Shown piece after piece: positions 48,860 through 60,890 of a DNA stretch of 64,000 nucleotides. The notes below the pieces were generated by a model. That model was not told the DNA's origin, searched no databases, and saw only the letters and a program-made list of their open reading frames with translations. The translations under genes were made by a program, and so were the position numbers. The stretch lies in the NCBI GenBank assembly GCA_024291935.2, contig CM044306.1:17245001-17309000 (forward strand), given 5' to 3'. The stretch is from Okapia johnstoni (Eukaryota; Chordata; Mammalia; Artiodactyla; Giraffidae). Position 1 is the first letter of the stretch. The number at the start of each line of letters is the position of its first letter.

Positions 48860-49370
48860 AGATCAAGCTGTGGCTGGGACCTGGAAGAGTCGCCCTTGGC
48901 GGGCCCTCCCTCTGGCGCTGCCTCTCGAGGGCCCAGGGCCCAATGCTCGGCGATCCGGAAGAGGGCGCCCGTCCCGCCCTCGTCCTCGGTGCCCCTGGCC
49001 GGTCGCGCCGCGCTCCGCCGCCCACAGGCTCCGCGCCATCGATCCGGCCGCGGGGACCCGGGCGCACCGCCCCTCCACCCCTCGCTTTTCGCTTTTAATT
49101 GAAGTTTGTTTGAGCAGAGAGCAGAGCGGGCAGAGGCAGAAACCAAATATTTAGTTGCTGCAAATTGGCACCTCCAGATCAATTACCCAGCCCGTGTCAG
49201 GGCCTGCGCCGCCCCCAGCGCCCCGCGGAATCTCAATGCCGGGCTGCCCCCGCCCGGGCCGCCCGCCTCCATCCCGCTGCACGTTTCTCATCAGCTCCAG
49301 CCATACATCACCCGTGGCCGCGAGGGGAACAGATTTTCAATGGGAAAAGTTCCCCGGGAGGGTCCTCGTT
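48860..49370. promoter_or_regulatory. CpG island enclosing an AT-rich putative conserved element
   Basis: A CpG-rich block (48880-49080 and 49190-49340) surrounds an AT-rich core at 49085-49190 with TTTTAATTGAAGTTTG, AACCAAATATTTAGTTG and AGATCAATTACCCAG. This arrangement resembles developmental enhancers or CpG-island CNEs. Conservation is inferred from composition only. Confidence 0.4.
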
Positions 49371-50040
49371 GCTGATTCCCGCCGTGCCCTGTGCTGTCTG
49401 CCCTCCACCCCTCCCGCCCTCACCCGGCCTGTCAGATCAGATGGGAACAGCCCGGGAGGGGAGAGTGAGATAAAGAGGGAGGTCCAAAGCAAGGACTTTG
49501 GGTCACATGGATTGACCCAACCTTAGTAAGTCCTCTTATCCTCTGAGCGACTCAGGAGATGTTCCTTATGCTCCCTGAACCTCAGTCTCACCATCTGTAA
49601 TATGGGGCTCAACCTTCACCTTGCAGAGTTGTTGTGGGGGGGCCAACACTGCAGAGGGACCTTGCCCAGCTCTGGGCTGGCACATCGTGGCTCTACTTCT
49701 TTGCTCTGCTAGGGGGTGAAAACTCTTATAGAATGAAATGAGGGACTTTGGGTTTGTAAGCACTTCAAACTACTGGAGAATACCCAAGGGAGAGCAGGGG
49801 GCGGCCAGCCCCCTAGAGTCCCTGGCAGAAGCTGGGCAGGCAGGGGCATGTGCGGGCAGGCTCCACTAGGGAAGGCTTTGACCAACAGCCCGGGTGCATC
49901 AGGGCGCAATCAGAAGAGGAAGTGCTTCTCCAGTACCAAGGATGGAGAGTTAGCTGGGCCTGAAGGTGAGCCGTGACCTCAGAGATGGGCCAGGGGAGTG
50001 AAACAGGAGGGAAGAGGGCAGGGCACAACTTTTGAAAAAC

Positions 50041-50470
50041 TGACATAGCCCAAGGACACAACATAAACTGATTAGAATCAAATGGGTCCAAGATGGCAGA
50101 CAAGCCAACTTCAACTAGACCTTGATCCTCAATCAGCAAGCTAAATGATAGCCAGAGGCACCATGACAGTTCCAAGGCACCATCAAAAGACCAAAAATTG
50201 GGCACCCCTTCCCCCAAATTGTTGAAGTAATCCTCCTACTCATTAGCCTATGAAGTAACCCAGCACATAAAAGCTAACCATGCCGCATTTCACAGGGCCG
50301 CACTCGCCCTCCGCGATGGCCCACACTCTGTCTGTGGAGTTTGCTTCTCTGTGAATCAATCCACTTCTTACCTATCCCTCTGTCTCTCACTGAATTCTTT
50401 CTGCGATGAGACATCAAGAATGTGAGCTTCATTATTGTGGATTTTGGCTGGGGATTCAAGTCCTAGCCAT
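50041..50470 (+). mobile_element. Probable class I ERV LTR relic
   Basis: The order of features suits an LTR: a start near TGACATAGCCCAAGG, AACTGATTAGAATCAAATGG, a TATA-like CACATAAAAGCTAACC (about 50264), a CT-rich stretch CTTACCTATCCCTCTGTCTC, and CTGCGATGAGACATCAAGAA near the end. The boundaries are approximate and no target duplication was found. No retroviral coding sequence adjoins it. Confidence 0.5.
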
Positions 50471-51379
50471 GTGGGTTAGAGTCCCAGTCTGAGTTAAATG
50501 GTTTCAGAAGGAGGCTGGAGGGATCTGAAGGAAGGGCACCAAAAACTGAGTACCGGGAGGCTGTGCCCATGGTGGGGGTACAGGGGTGAGGCCTGCGGAG
50601 GAATTGGAAAACTGGGCTGCAGTTAAGCCTTGCCTTTTTTCTGCTGTGTGAGCCTGTGCCAGCTATTTAACCTCAGTTTTCCCATGTGTAAAATGGGGTT
50701 GACACCCTCTCCCTCCCAGAGCCTTTGTGAAGAATAAAGGAGATGATATCTGGGAGAGACAAGAAAACTCCCAGATGGACTTGGAGGGAATGGTGCTGAG
50801 TCTGTGCAAGTTCTCATGCTCAGCATCACTTCTGTTCCAAGAGCTTTCTTGAGGGAACTGGAGCTAAATGGTTTGGCATTTTTAAATGGCTGCCCCATCA
50901 AACAAAGTGACAGGCACTCTGAGTGGAAGCGGAGGTGTGGGGGGAGGCCGTGGGTGCCAGGTTTCGTGCTCCGAGAGCGCTTCCTTCACCCATCTCACCT
51001 TAAAGAAATAATCTCCAGGCTGTCTGTCCCTCATTCCCACCTCCACCTCCCCTCAGCCAGAGACCTATGTCCCCACTGAAGCGCAGGAGTCACCCATGCC
51101 TGGAGGAAAATTTTCTCCTATCAAGTCCTGATGAAGTCAAGGCTAAAGCCCCCATGGTAAGTAAACTCACTCCTCAACTTCTTGACTTTCCCAACTGTGA
51201 AATGGGACCACAGATGGTGAGCCATTAATTACAAGGTGGCTTTTGGACTGGTGGGCAACCTCTAAAAGCTTCTGAATCCATTGCCTCACCATCCACACAC
51301 CTCCTACCCACCCCTTTCCCGCACCTGCAACAAGATTATCTCCGCTGGCAAAAACCCCTCCAGCCTCCTTGGGGATGGC

Positions 51380-51900
51380 CGCCACCATTTGTCAAGTCAG
51401 GAAGTCCATCTGATGGTCTACCTTAAATGTCTGACTGCTTCCTTCGGGAAAAAGTTAAAGAATGAACAACAAAAGATAAATGCTCATGAAGAGGCGATGC
51501 CACACTGTTTTTTAAAAAATACCTCCAAAGAGGATGTGGGATGGGAATTACCTTCGGACACAATGCTCTTTACACTAAACATCTTGGCAATAAATATAGC
51601 TGTGTAATTCTTTTTTCTCCTTGGCAGAGAGAAAGGCTGAGGCTGGGCAGCAAGGCAGAGGGACCCGAAAATATAAATCAATATGTGACTTTAATATATG
51701 TGCTCTCGGTGTCTGTGTGTGCTGGGGGATTATTAGTAACCTTGATTCCAGCTCAGTGTCCATGTGAGGCGGGGAGACGCACGGCCCCCAGGGAGGAGAA
51801 GCAAAATTAGGAAGCCAAATTCTTCTCCTGATTGACACCTGGGTAAACATTATCCCCGGCAGAAGGAGAAGAAAAAAAGATCAATGCTGGGTATTTTTAT
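51380..51900. promoter_or_regulatory. Putative conserved non-coding element
   Basis: Repeat-free, AT-rich sequence with CCATTTGTCAAGTCAGGAAG, GGCAATAAATATAGCTGTGT, AAAATATAAATCAATATGTG and TCTTCTCCTGATTGACACCT (a TALE-homeodomain TGATTGACA-like motif). It contrasts with the GC-rich repeat-laden flanks. No protein frame is recognised. Confidence 0.35.
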
Positions 51901-52357
51901 CACGTTCCAGGATGGACAGGGAGGGAAATTAAAGAAACAGTCCCCTAGCCTCATTGAATATGCTCATCTCCAAGAAGGAGGCAAAAAGGGTGGAAGCCTG
52001 GTGGGGAGGGCGAGGGGAACCGATGGTGGGTGCATCCCAGGGGGCGTGGCCATTGCTTCTCTCACCCTGGAGCACTTATGTGAGTGGCAGCTGGTACAAA
52101 GAAGTCAGCCCATTAATGACAGGGCAAAGGCACCAGCTTTGATGGGGGAATCATAGGCCATGGAGTCTAACATGAGATCAGACTCTGGCTTCAACGGAGG
52201 GCCAAGAGGCATGAGTCTTAATGGGGCTGTCAGGGGGATATTTCTAACAGGAGCTTTACAGAGCATGGAGGGGGAGAGTGGCTTCGGTGGGGACTGGGGG
52301 GAGTGAGTGGCCCAGGAGTGGTCAGCGCCAACATGGAGAGAAAGAGGCATCTCTCTG

Positions 52358-52568
52358 GTTGTTGTTCAGTTGCTCAGTCCTGTCCGACTCTTTGCGACCC
52401 CATGGACTGCAGCACGCTAGGCTTCCCTGCTCTTCATCATCTCCCGGAGTTTGCTGAAACTCATGTCCATTGACTCAGTGATGCCATCCAACCATCTCAA
52501 CCCTTATCATCCCCTTCTCCTCCTGCCTTCAGTCTTTCCCAGCATCAGGGTCTTTTCCAGTGAGTCCA
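52358..52568 (-). repeat. Antisense BovB 3' fragment
   Basis: Words: GTTGTTGTTCAGTTGCTCAG, CATGGACTGCAGCACGCTAG, GATGCCATCCAACCATCTCA, CAGCATCAGGGTCTTTTCCA. Confidence 0.9.
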
Positions 52569-52887
52569 ATCCGGCTTGTCTTGGAAAGTGGGTCTCTGTT
52601 CTACAGACAGGAAAACCTGGCCTCCACCCCTTTGTTTCTGGCCTCCACCTCCTGGCTATATGACCTTGACTAAGTCATTTGACCTCACAGAGACCCACTT
52701 GTCTTATCAGTAAAATGAGGCAGGTAGGCTTTGCTCTTCTCATTTCACAGAATTTTTAATGGGATTATACAAAACCCTGAAGTGGTAAGGAGTTATTACT
52801 ACCTAGAGCAACTCTGTGCAACAGATATAATGTAAGGCATGTACACACTTGGAAAGATTCTAGTAGCCAAATTAAAAGAGGACAAAG

Positions 52888-53046
52888 ATGGACATCCCTG
52901 GTGGTCCCATGGTTAAGAATCTGCCTTGCAATGCAGGGGACATGGGTTTGATCCCTGGTCAGGGAACTAAGATTCCACTTGCCATGGAGCAACTAAAGGA
53001 TTCCTCGTATCACAAGACCTGATACAGCCAAATAAATAAATTACTT
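52888..53046 (+). repeat. Sense tRNA-derived SINE
   Basis: Words: GACATCCCTGGTGGTCCCAT, GATCCCTGGTCAGGGAACTA, ATACAGCCAAATAAATAAAT. Confidence 0.85.
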
Positions 53047-53180
53047 TTTCAAGTAAAAAGAAATGGGTGAAATTAATTTAAACCATATTTTAAAAATTCA
53101 ACCCAGTCTATATAAAACATTATTGTTTCAACCAGTGATGCTAGTTACATTCCAAGTGCTCAGTGGCCATATGTGGCGGG

Positions 53181-53708
53181 TGGCCACATATTGTTGTTCA
53201 GTCGCTAAGTCGTGTCCAACTCTTTGTGACCCCTATGGGCTTCTTGGGATTCCCTGGTGGCTCAGAAGGTAAAGAGTCTGCCTGCAATTTGGGAGACCTG
53301 AGTTCGATCCCTGGGTTGGGAAGATCCCTTGGAGAAGAAAATGGCAACCCACTCCAGTATTCTCGCCTGGAAAATCCCATGGGCTACAGTCCATAGAGTC
53401 GAAAAGAGTCAGACACGACTGAGTGACTTCTTTCTGGACTTCCTAGGTGGCGCTACTGGTAAAGAACTCGCCTGCCAATACAGGTAGACATAAGAGACAC
53501 GGGTTCAATCCCTGGGTTGGGAAGATCCCCTGGAGGAGGGCGCAGCAACTCACTCTAGTATTCTTGCCTGGAGAATCCCATGGACAGAGGAGCCTGATGG
53601 GCTACAGTCCATAGTGTCGCAAAGAGTCAGACACAATGGAAGTGACTTAGCACGCATGCACAGATTGCAGCATGCCAGGCTTCCCTGTCCTTCACTGGCC
53701 ACATATTG
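53181..53708. repeat. Composite: BovB fragment interrupted by BOV-A2 SINEs, bounded by a 13-bp duplication
   Basis: The block opens with a BovB-type start (TTGTTGTTCAGTCGCTAAGT), breaks near 53236, then holds two sense BOV-A units (about 53246-53432 and 53437-53655). It resumes BovB sequence at about 53666 (GCAGCATGCCAGGCTTCCCT). The repeat TGGCCACATATTG at 53181-53193 and 53696-53708 brackets the whole unit. Confidence 0.8.
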
Positions 53709-54914
53709 GACCAGCATAGATCTAGAACAAAAAACCCATAGGCAAGGGGCTTCTGTCTCCTTAACAGTGGGGAGAGGCCACTGTGAAGTGCAAGGTAGAG
53801 CACCCCTTTTTAGGGCTGCAAATGGGCCCCCACAGGAGGCTTTCTGGGGGAGGCAGAGTGACAGCAGCGGTCCTCCCCTCAGCAAGCCCACCACAGGTCC
53901 CCAGACTTGGATAGGATGTGGGGCTGGGGTGGATGCTGAGCTCCCTGTCTGGCCAGCCCCCTGCCACTGGCCCTTGGAGCAACCTGGGGTGGAGGGAAGA
54001 ACCTGCCAGCTAGATTTGGAAACTCTTCAATCCTGGTGCTTCTGCTTTCTGGCTGTGAGATTGAAGGTACAGGGATGGTTTTGATCAATGCCATTTCAGC
54101 AGAGGTAGAAAGGTTTCTTACACAATGCTTCCGAAGCTGTGAGTATGGAGTGCGGGAGAGAGAACGTGAGGAGGGAGGACAGGGGAGTCCCTTCCAAGGC
54201 CACCCCACTCTGGGTGGCTTTTGCTGCGCATGTTCTCAGAGTCTGCAGGGCCCACCCTAACTCCTGGGGGAGGCCAACTTCCACTGCAGGAAGACAGCCA
54301 GAGTGGAGGCCCAGGAAGGGTTTGAATCCCCAGGAGTCACCCAGCAAACCCAGAAACAGCTTAGTTGGGAGCTCCCCACTTTGGGGCCAGGACACCTGGG
54401 TCCCGCTTCTCAGCTGCTCTCAGCACTAGGATTTGTAGGAAGGAATGAACAGGACTATTTCAAGGCAACCTGAAGGGCACTGAGCACTGGCAGGGATGCA
54501 GCCTTCCTGGGTCTGCTGATGCTGGGAGCTGGGGAAACAGGCCTGGCAGCCTGGAGCTCTCACCAGAGCCTGTGCCCAAGTGGCCTCAGCCCCATTACCC
54601 ACCGGTTCTTGAAATCCTGGCTGCAGAACTGTCCTGCCAGGGAAAGGATGTGGGGAGAGGCACCAGGCTCCCCAGGACCAAGTGGTGCGGTGAGCCTTCA
54701 GTGACAGCTTTTGCAGACTGTGCAACCAAATGGGAGAGCTGGGCTTTCAGGAGATCTGAATCCTAGGAGGTCCAGCAAACGAGCTTCAGGAGATGCATGG
54801 ACACATCTCCTGTCCCCATCACTGAAAGCAAAACTTTGAGTCTGCTTTTTTCTAAGCTAAGGGTCTAGCTTTTGTCAAGGCTTGGAGGCATCTGTGACTC
54901 CTGAAAGAATAAGA

Positions 54915-55275
54915 ACCACTGCTCTAGACACACATACTCACAGATACACACATACACTCACATATACACACAAATATGTATATGCATAACCACATGTACA
55001 GGCTTCCCTGGTGGCTCAGACAGTAAAGAATCCACCAGCAATGCAAGAGACCTGGGTTCGATCCCTGGGTTGGGAAGATCCCCTGGAGGAGGGCATGGCA
55101 ACCCACTCCAGTATTCTTGCCTGGAGAATCCCATGGACAGAGGAGCCTGGCAGGCTACAGTCCATGGGGTCACAAAGAGTCAGACATGACTGAGTGACTA
55201 AGCACATACACACAACTACATATACACACATGCATACATGTACACACATATACCCACATACACACACACTCCCTC
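54915..55275 (+). repeat. BOV-A2 SINE inside a CA-rich microsatellite
   Basis: The SINE (about 55001-55203) runs from GGCTTCCCTGGTGGCTCAGA to GTCAGACATGACTGAGTGAC. Degenerate (CA)n/(TACA)n tracts flank it at about 54927-54997 and 55205-55270. Confidence 0.85.
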
Positions 55276-55357
55276 TTCTTGTTTCAGGTCTCTTCCACCT
55301 TGGCTCCATCCTGCGCAGTTCTCCCTCCACTGACATCCTCTCTCCAAAAGTGCTATA

Positions 55358-55475
55358 GTGACTTCTCTGGTGGTCCAGTGGTTGGGACTCCACGCTGTCA
55401 ATGCAGGGGGTGAAAGTTCTATCCCCGGTCAGGGAACTAAGATCCTGCATTCTATGCAGTGTGGCTGAAAAAAAA
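55358..55475 (+). repeat. Sense tRNA-derived SINE
   Basis: Words: GACTTCTCTGGTGGTCCAGT, GGTTGGGACTCCACGCTGTC, CCGGTCAGGGAACTAAGATC, and a short A-tail. Confidence 0.88.
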
Positions 55476-55739
55476 CCCCAACTGCTATTAGCCCATTCTT
55501 CCCAGTTAGAGACTGGCAGTGATGCCCAGTGCCTGCCAAATTCAACTGTGGACTCCTGGCTTTGGCATTCAAAGAGCCCCCCTACCATCTAGACCTCTCT
55601 TCCTGCCACAAAGAGGAATCTATTTCCAGCCCAGCTTGTGGCTCCAAGTAACCTGCCATATACAGTCGACCCTCCGTGTCTCTGCCCCGGCCATTTCTCC
55701 TCCTGGGACATCCTGCCTCTCCACCCCCCGACCCCCACC

Positions 55740-55990
55740 CCTACTTAACTGGAATCTCAAGGCCTGCAGGACCTGGCTCACATTGCCACCTCCTCCTTGA
55801 AGCCTTCCTCAGCCTCATTAGAGTGTCTGCCTTCCTCTAGTTCATCTCCCATGGTCCTTTGTGTGTTCCAGGCCCTGGACCCTCATCTCTCACAACCTCA
55901 GACTCTGGGTCACCAGACCACACTTAGCTTGTCACCCAGTGAAAACTGTAAGCCCCTGGAGGGCAGGGCCTGCAAAGCGGTGTCCATGAA
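55740..55990. repeat. L2-like LINE fragment
   Basis: The sequence CCACCTCCTCCTTGAAGCCT, TTCCTCAGCCTCATTAGAGT and AACTGTAAGCCCCTGGAGGG, then GCAGGGCCTGC, follows the order of the L2 3' region. Confidence 0.55.
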
Positions 55991-56714
55991 TCCTCTCTGA
56001 ATCCATCTCCCACCATCACACTTCCCGTCCCACTCACCTCCCCCCCAGCCCCCAAGGTAATACCAAGGTCGGGTGAGAGAGAAAAACAGATGAAGGCACA
56101 TTTTGCAAATCACGATGTATACCCTGCTCAAGTGCTCCCCTCCTCCTAAGACTCTTCCTGCACTCCCGCCTGCCCTTGGCTCTGATCTGTCTGGTCCCTC
56201 CCCATCCCCCCAGGTCCAGATGTCCAGAGCCTGAGTGGCTTGATGGGAGAGACGTGTGTCTCTCTGTCTCTGAGTCTGGATCTCGTCTGTGTTCCTGGTA
56301 GACATCTAGCCTCCCCCATCACACTGAGAATGGAAAGACCTACCTTTTCTGTTTTTTCTTTTTTTTTCCTTTCTTTCCTCTCCCCATTCCATTCAAATAA
56401 GGATTTCAAACAGCTCTCAGAGACACACGTGACAAGATACAAAATGGGAGCGGAAGTGCGGATTGAAGAGTCTTGCTTTCTCCTTCCCCAGGCATGGTCT
56501 CTGGCACCCAGCAAAGGGCAGCTTTCAGAATCGCCCATCCTGAGCCCATTTATCCTCCTTCCCTGGGACCTCAGGTGCAGATGTGGCCAGCGCCCTCCTT
56601 CCTTGCCAACCCACCAGGCTCCGTCCGCTGCCAACCCTGGCCCTACCATCCCGGCTCACCCGACCCGGCCCTTCATGCTCTGGCTGTTTCTCCCTCCTGC
56701 TCCCATCTGCAACC

Positions 56715-56800
56715 GCAGCACATCTCTGCTGTCTGATTAACTCAATTGATTAATTAAGCTCTAATGAGAGCTGTGACTCACCCCTGCAGCTGTTGACCAG
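56715..56800. promoter_or_regulatory. Homeodomain-motif cluster, putative enhancer core
   Basis: CTGATTAACTCAATTGATTA is followed by ATTAAGCTCTAATGAGAGCT and GTGACTCACCCCTGCAGCTG: four TAAT/ATTA cores and an E-box within about 65 bases, in repeat-free DNA. Function is inferred. Confidence 0.35.
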
Positions 56801-59202
56801 GAGGCCAATCATGTCAGGAAAGGAACCAAGGCCACAGGCAGGGGCTTAGAAGGGCCCAGGGGGCAGGAAGCTCAGTGTTTGGTGCCCCTGGTAAGGGAAG
56901 CACAAACCTTGCCCAGGGCTAGGTCTCCTCCAGAGCCCTGGTGGGTGAGGGGTGTCCTGGGGGCTCTCTGGGCCAAGGGGTCAGTTCCAGAATGACACAG
57001 TTAGCATCTACCTGCTGAAGGTGTGGGCAGAGGGCAGGAGGTATTGATTGGCTTAGAGGTGCAGGAAGGGGACTAGACCCCCTCAGAGTCTCACTCTGAC
57101 TCCCAGGCCCTGGCCTGCCAAGAGCCAGCAGGCTGTGTGGAAACCAGACCTGACCATAGGAGCCAGGGTTAGTCTTCCCAGCAGCACCAATTCTGAGGTT
57201 TCTCCCACCCACAGAACTCCTAGCCAGGCATGTGGTCCAGGCACTTCCCCTGGACCTGGTTGCTGGCTCTTAATCCCAAATAACCACAGGGCTCCGCAGA
57301 ATTCCAGTTCCCCATACTGCCAGCCTCCACCACCAACCCTGACCACTGACTCACCCCTCCCCCAGACTCTATCCCCTTGTCTGGGGTTGGGGACAAGTAC
57401 CCTCCATTAACAATGATAATCAGTGGAATGGAATCTTCCATCTCATAAAGTACATCTGTATCCATATTCTCCAGAATCTTGAGAGGCAGAGCCAGGACTC
57501 ATTTCTAGGAATGAGGAAACGGAGACTTCAGCTTGCTCTAGATGACAACTGGGTTTTTTTCCTTGCTTCTCAGCCATTGAATTCATCTTGGAAAAACACT
57601 TCCTCTTGGAGCTTTGAGGCCTTCGCTTAGAGGTCCCTTCAGCCAGAAAGTCCCTTGTCTCCCCAGCTGTAGGGAAGGGCCCTCCTATCATGTCCCTGAT
57701 GTTAAGTCGTTCATATTGGCCGTTGAGCCATGAGGGCAGCGCCACCCTGTCCATTGCTGCCCCAGGGCTTCACACCCAGCAAGGACATAATGAGCATGCG
57801 CAGAAGGAAGGAAAGAAGAAAGAAAGGAATGAACCACCACAGGTGGCAGATATTCTGGTCTCCATTCTGGGGCTGGGAGGAAGGAGAGAGCGAGGGGACC
57901 AGTGTGGGTGTTCTAGCCATGAGTAAGCAGGCAATCTACCCTGTGCATGGTCCATTGGACTGGAGAGCAAAGGGGTAAGCCCCTCCCCTTCCCTCTGCAG
58001 GGAGAATATGGTGGGACTGGCCCAGGGAACCATGGGAGATGGGGTGGGCAGGGCAGGAGAGGGTGGGGAGGAGGTAGCTCTGGGGTGCTGAGGCTCCTGC
58101 AGGGGAGACAGGAAACCTGGCAGGGAGACAGAGCACTGGCTGGAGAGTAAGACCTGGTTGGAGTCCTCGCTTTGCTTAACCACTTGGTAGATTTTGGCCA
58201 CGTGGCCTCCCCAGTTAGGCCCATGAACTGAGAAAGTCTGATGACATGGTCTCTGGACCTGTTGTCCTCTTGTTGTGGGCTGGGAGCCCTGGGCCTCAAG
58301 AGACATCAGTGGCCAGAGGAAGTGATTGAGATGGCAGGGGACAACAGGAGCGGGGGTTTGTGACACCCAGGCTGCTGCGGTGGGAGGGGCGGTCGCCGTC
58401 AGGAGCCTTTGATCCCCAGGAAGAGCGCCCCCTCCCCTCCACTGCCCCCAGCCCCTCTGCTATTGCCGCTCCTCAGGTTCAGTTACCAGCTCACATTTTC
58501 GAATCAGGCTCCAGCCCGTAACTTTACTGGAGAAAATGATTATGTGATTATTTCAACCTTGCTCCAAACACCATTTTAATTGGTTCTGGGAACAGGTGAT
58601 TTGGGCACTGGAGGGGCCATGTCGGGGCAGGTGAGGATGCAGTGGCAGACTGGGGGTGTCAGGCAGCAAGCCCACCTGCCGCTGAGCCTTGAGTGGCCAT
58701 AGAAACTTCTCAGCCACTGCCCAAACCCCCACCCTCTCCTTGATGCTCACCCTGCATCCTGGGTTAGCCTCAGTAAGAAAGAGGACATTGGTGCTAGTGC
58801 TAGTGGGGGGCTCCCCAGGCAAGCATGTTGGGGGAGCAGACAGGATCCTACATCCCCATTTCCTGCCCAAAGCACCCCCTGAGTCCCTTAGAAAACTGCT
58901 TTTCTGCCAACCTCCTGTCTTCGCCTCCAGCTCCAGCCCACCTGGGGATAAACTTTTGCTCCAGTACTAGCCCTGAGGAAGCAGAATTGGAAAGAACACC
59001 TGATTCTCCAGAAGCCTGCAGAGCCTTCTAGCGGGATTTGGGATTATCTGCTCCAGGGATCACTCAGCCAGTTTTCCACCTATTAAACAGTTGAGATTTG
59101 ACTACCGGCTAATCTTTTTGAGTCTCATTTTCCCCAGCTTGTCAAAAAGACAGTTGGTCCCAGGTCACCCCGAAGGTCCCTCCCAGCTCTGAAGCTTGAA
59201 GT

Positions 59203-59427
59203 TGTGTGCTATGCTAAGTCGCTTCAGTTATGTCCAACTCTTGGCGACCCCATGGACTGTAGCCCACCAGGCTCCTCTGTCCATGAGATTCTGCAAGCAG
59301 GAGTACTGTAATGGGCTGCCGTGTCCTTCTCCAGGGGATCTTCCTGATCCAGGGATCGAACCAGCATTTCTTAAATCTACCAGCATTGGCAAGTGGATCC
59401 TTTACCACTAGTGCCACCTGAGAAGCC
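59203..59427 (-). repeat. Antisense BOV-A2 SINE
   Basis: Words: GCTAAGTCGCTTCAGTTATG, ACCCCATGGACTGTAGCCCA, TCCAGGGGATCTTCCTGATC, CCACTAGTGCCACCTGAGAA. Confidence 0.88.
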
Positions 59428-59697
59428 TTCTCAACTAATTCTCCGTGTGTCATTCATGAGGCTGGGAAGTCCAACCCTAGACACTGGGTGGCCAATTCCA
59501 AGGGGACCTGTGGGCTCCTCTAAGCCTTGCAGAGCCCTTTTTTCCCAGCAGCTATAAGGTCCCTCCCCATCCCTGGGCCGGAGCTCAGCCAGTTGCTAGG
59601 GAGAGAGATGGAGCCTGGGGTCGGAGCAGGGGGCAAGGGCGGGTGTGCCCACAGTTGAGGAGTCTGGAGGAGGGACATGGGAAGGTCCACCATGTTA

Positions 59698-60090
59698 AAA
59701 AGATTATTTATTTATTATTGATTTTTGACTGTGCTGGATCTTTTGCTGTGTGCAGGCTTTCTCTGGTTGTGTTGAGCAGGGGCCACTCTCTAGTTTTGGT
59801 GTGCAGGCTCTTCATTGTGGTGGCTTCTCTTGTTGTGGAGCACAGGCTCTAGGGCTTGTGGACTTCAGTAGTTGAGGCACGTGGGCTCAGTAGTTATGGC
59901 TCACAGGCTCTAGAATGCTGGCTCAGTAGTTTTGTGGTACACGGGCTTTGTTGCCCTGCGGCATGTGGGATCTTCCCAGACCAGGGATGAAACCCGTTCT
60001 CCTGCATTGGTAGGCAGATTCTTTATCAGTGAGCCACCAGGGAAGCCTGGCAGGTAAATTCTCAGCCACTGGACCAGCAGAGAAGTCTGA
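59698..60090 (-). repeat. Antisense Bov-tA/CHR-type SINE plus partial second copy
   Basis: The main copy ends CAGTGAGCCACCAGGGAAGC at about 60046. Directly after it, GCAGGTAAATTCTCAGCCAC followed by TGGACCAGCAGAGAAGTC is the head of another SINE that the first one appears to have entered. Confidence 0.8.
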
Positions 60091-60739
60091 AGGTCTGCCT
60101 TTGACTCCATCTCCATGTGTCTCAAGGAGGAACTTTTGCCCGTTGCCTTAACAAACAACAGGTTGGCACTTAAAAAAAAACTGCTTCCAAGCTGCTATCT
60201 TGGAGACTGTGCTCTGGGGAGCTACTCAGAGCAGGAGTGAATGTGCCCCCCTGCATGTCACCCCCAAGACGTGGGCACCTGGGATGCAGTGAGGACTGGC
60301 CAGGCCATGGTGGACCTCAACTCCTGCCAGTCATCAATAAGCATTCTCCAGGCACTTGGTGGGCACAGGTGGAGGAACGGTGAGGCAGGTGCATAGGTAT
60401 AGAAACTGTCCCTTAAATTCATTCACCAGTTATTAAGCACCTACTGGCTGCTAGGTGCGGGACCAGTTCCTCCTGGGGAAGCTGACAAGCTTCTGAGAGA
60501 CAGGACTTCCCTTCCCAGAATAACTGGAGCTTTGAGACTTCACAGAAAAGATAGTGGGGGAGAAAAGGCCCCAAGTACTCAGGAGCCATCAGTCTCAATA
60601 GGATGAAACCAGGTGGACTTCCTGCAGGAAGTGCGTCTGGGCCTGGTTTGGCCGTGGGGAGGTTGGTGGGCTTTCTGAGGGACCTCCCAGCTGAGACGCA
60701 CTGGGAGAAGGGGTAGGGAGAGAAAGAAGGTAAGCGTCA

Positions 60740-60890
60740 TGTTCATGTTTGCATCTGTGCCTCACAACTCCCTACCCCAGGGAAGGGGGTGAATTTTATG
60801 ATCTCCATTTTACAGATTAGGGTCCTGAGCTGAAAAACAGGTTCAAACACTTCCGGGGTCATGCAAAGCTATGAGGGACAGGAAGCAAGG
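60740..60890. repeat. MIR-like ancient SINE
   Basis: GTGCCTCACAACTCCCTACC, TTTATGATCTCCATTTTACA and GGGTCATGCAAAGCTATGAG resemble the MIR core. Confidence 0.5.

Noticed and set aside
48661..49182. 173-codon minus-strand frame and overlapping plus-strand frames
   Set aside because: All come from the CpG island, where stop codons are rare. The composition is Arg/Pro/Gly/Ala-rich on every frame, and there is no family match.
54927..55270. CRISPR-like repeated units in the CA-rich tract
   Set aside because: A degenerate dinucleotide microsatellite split by a SINE. There are no uniform repeats or spacers, and the genome is eukaryotic.
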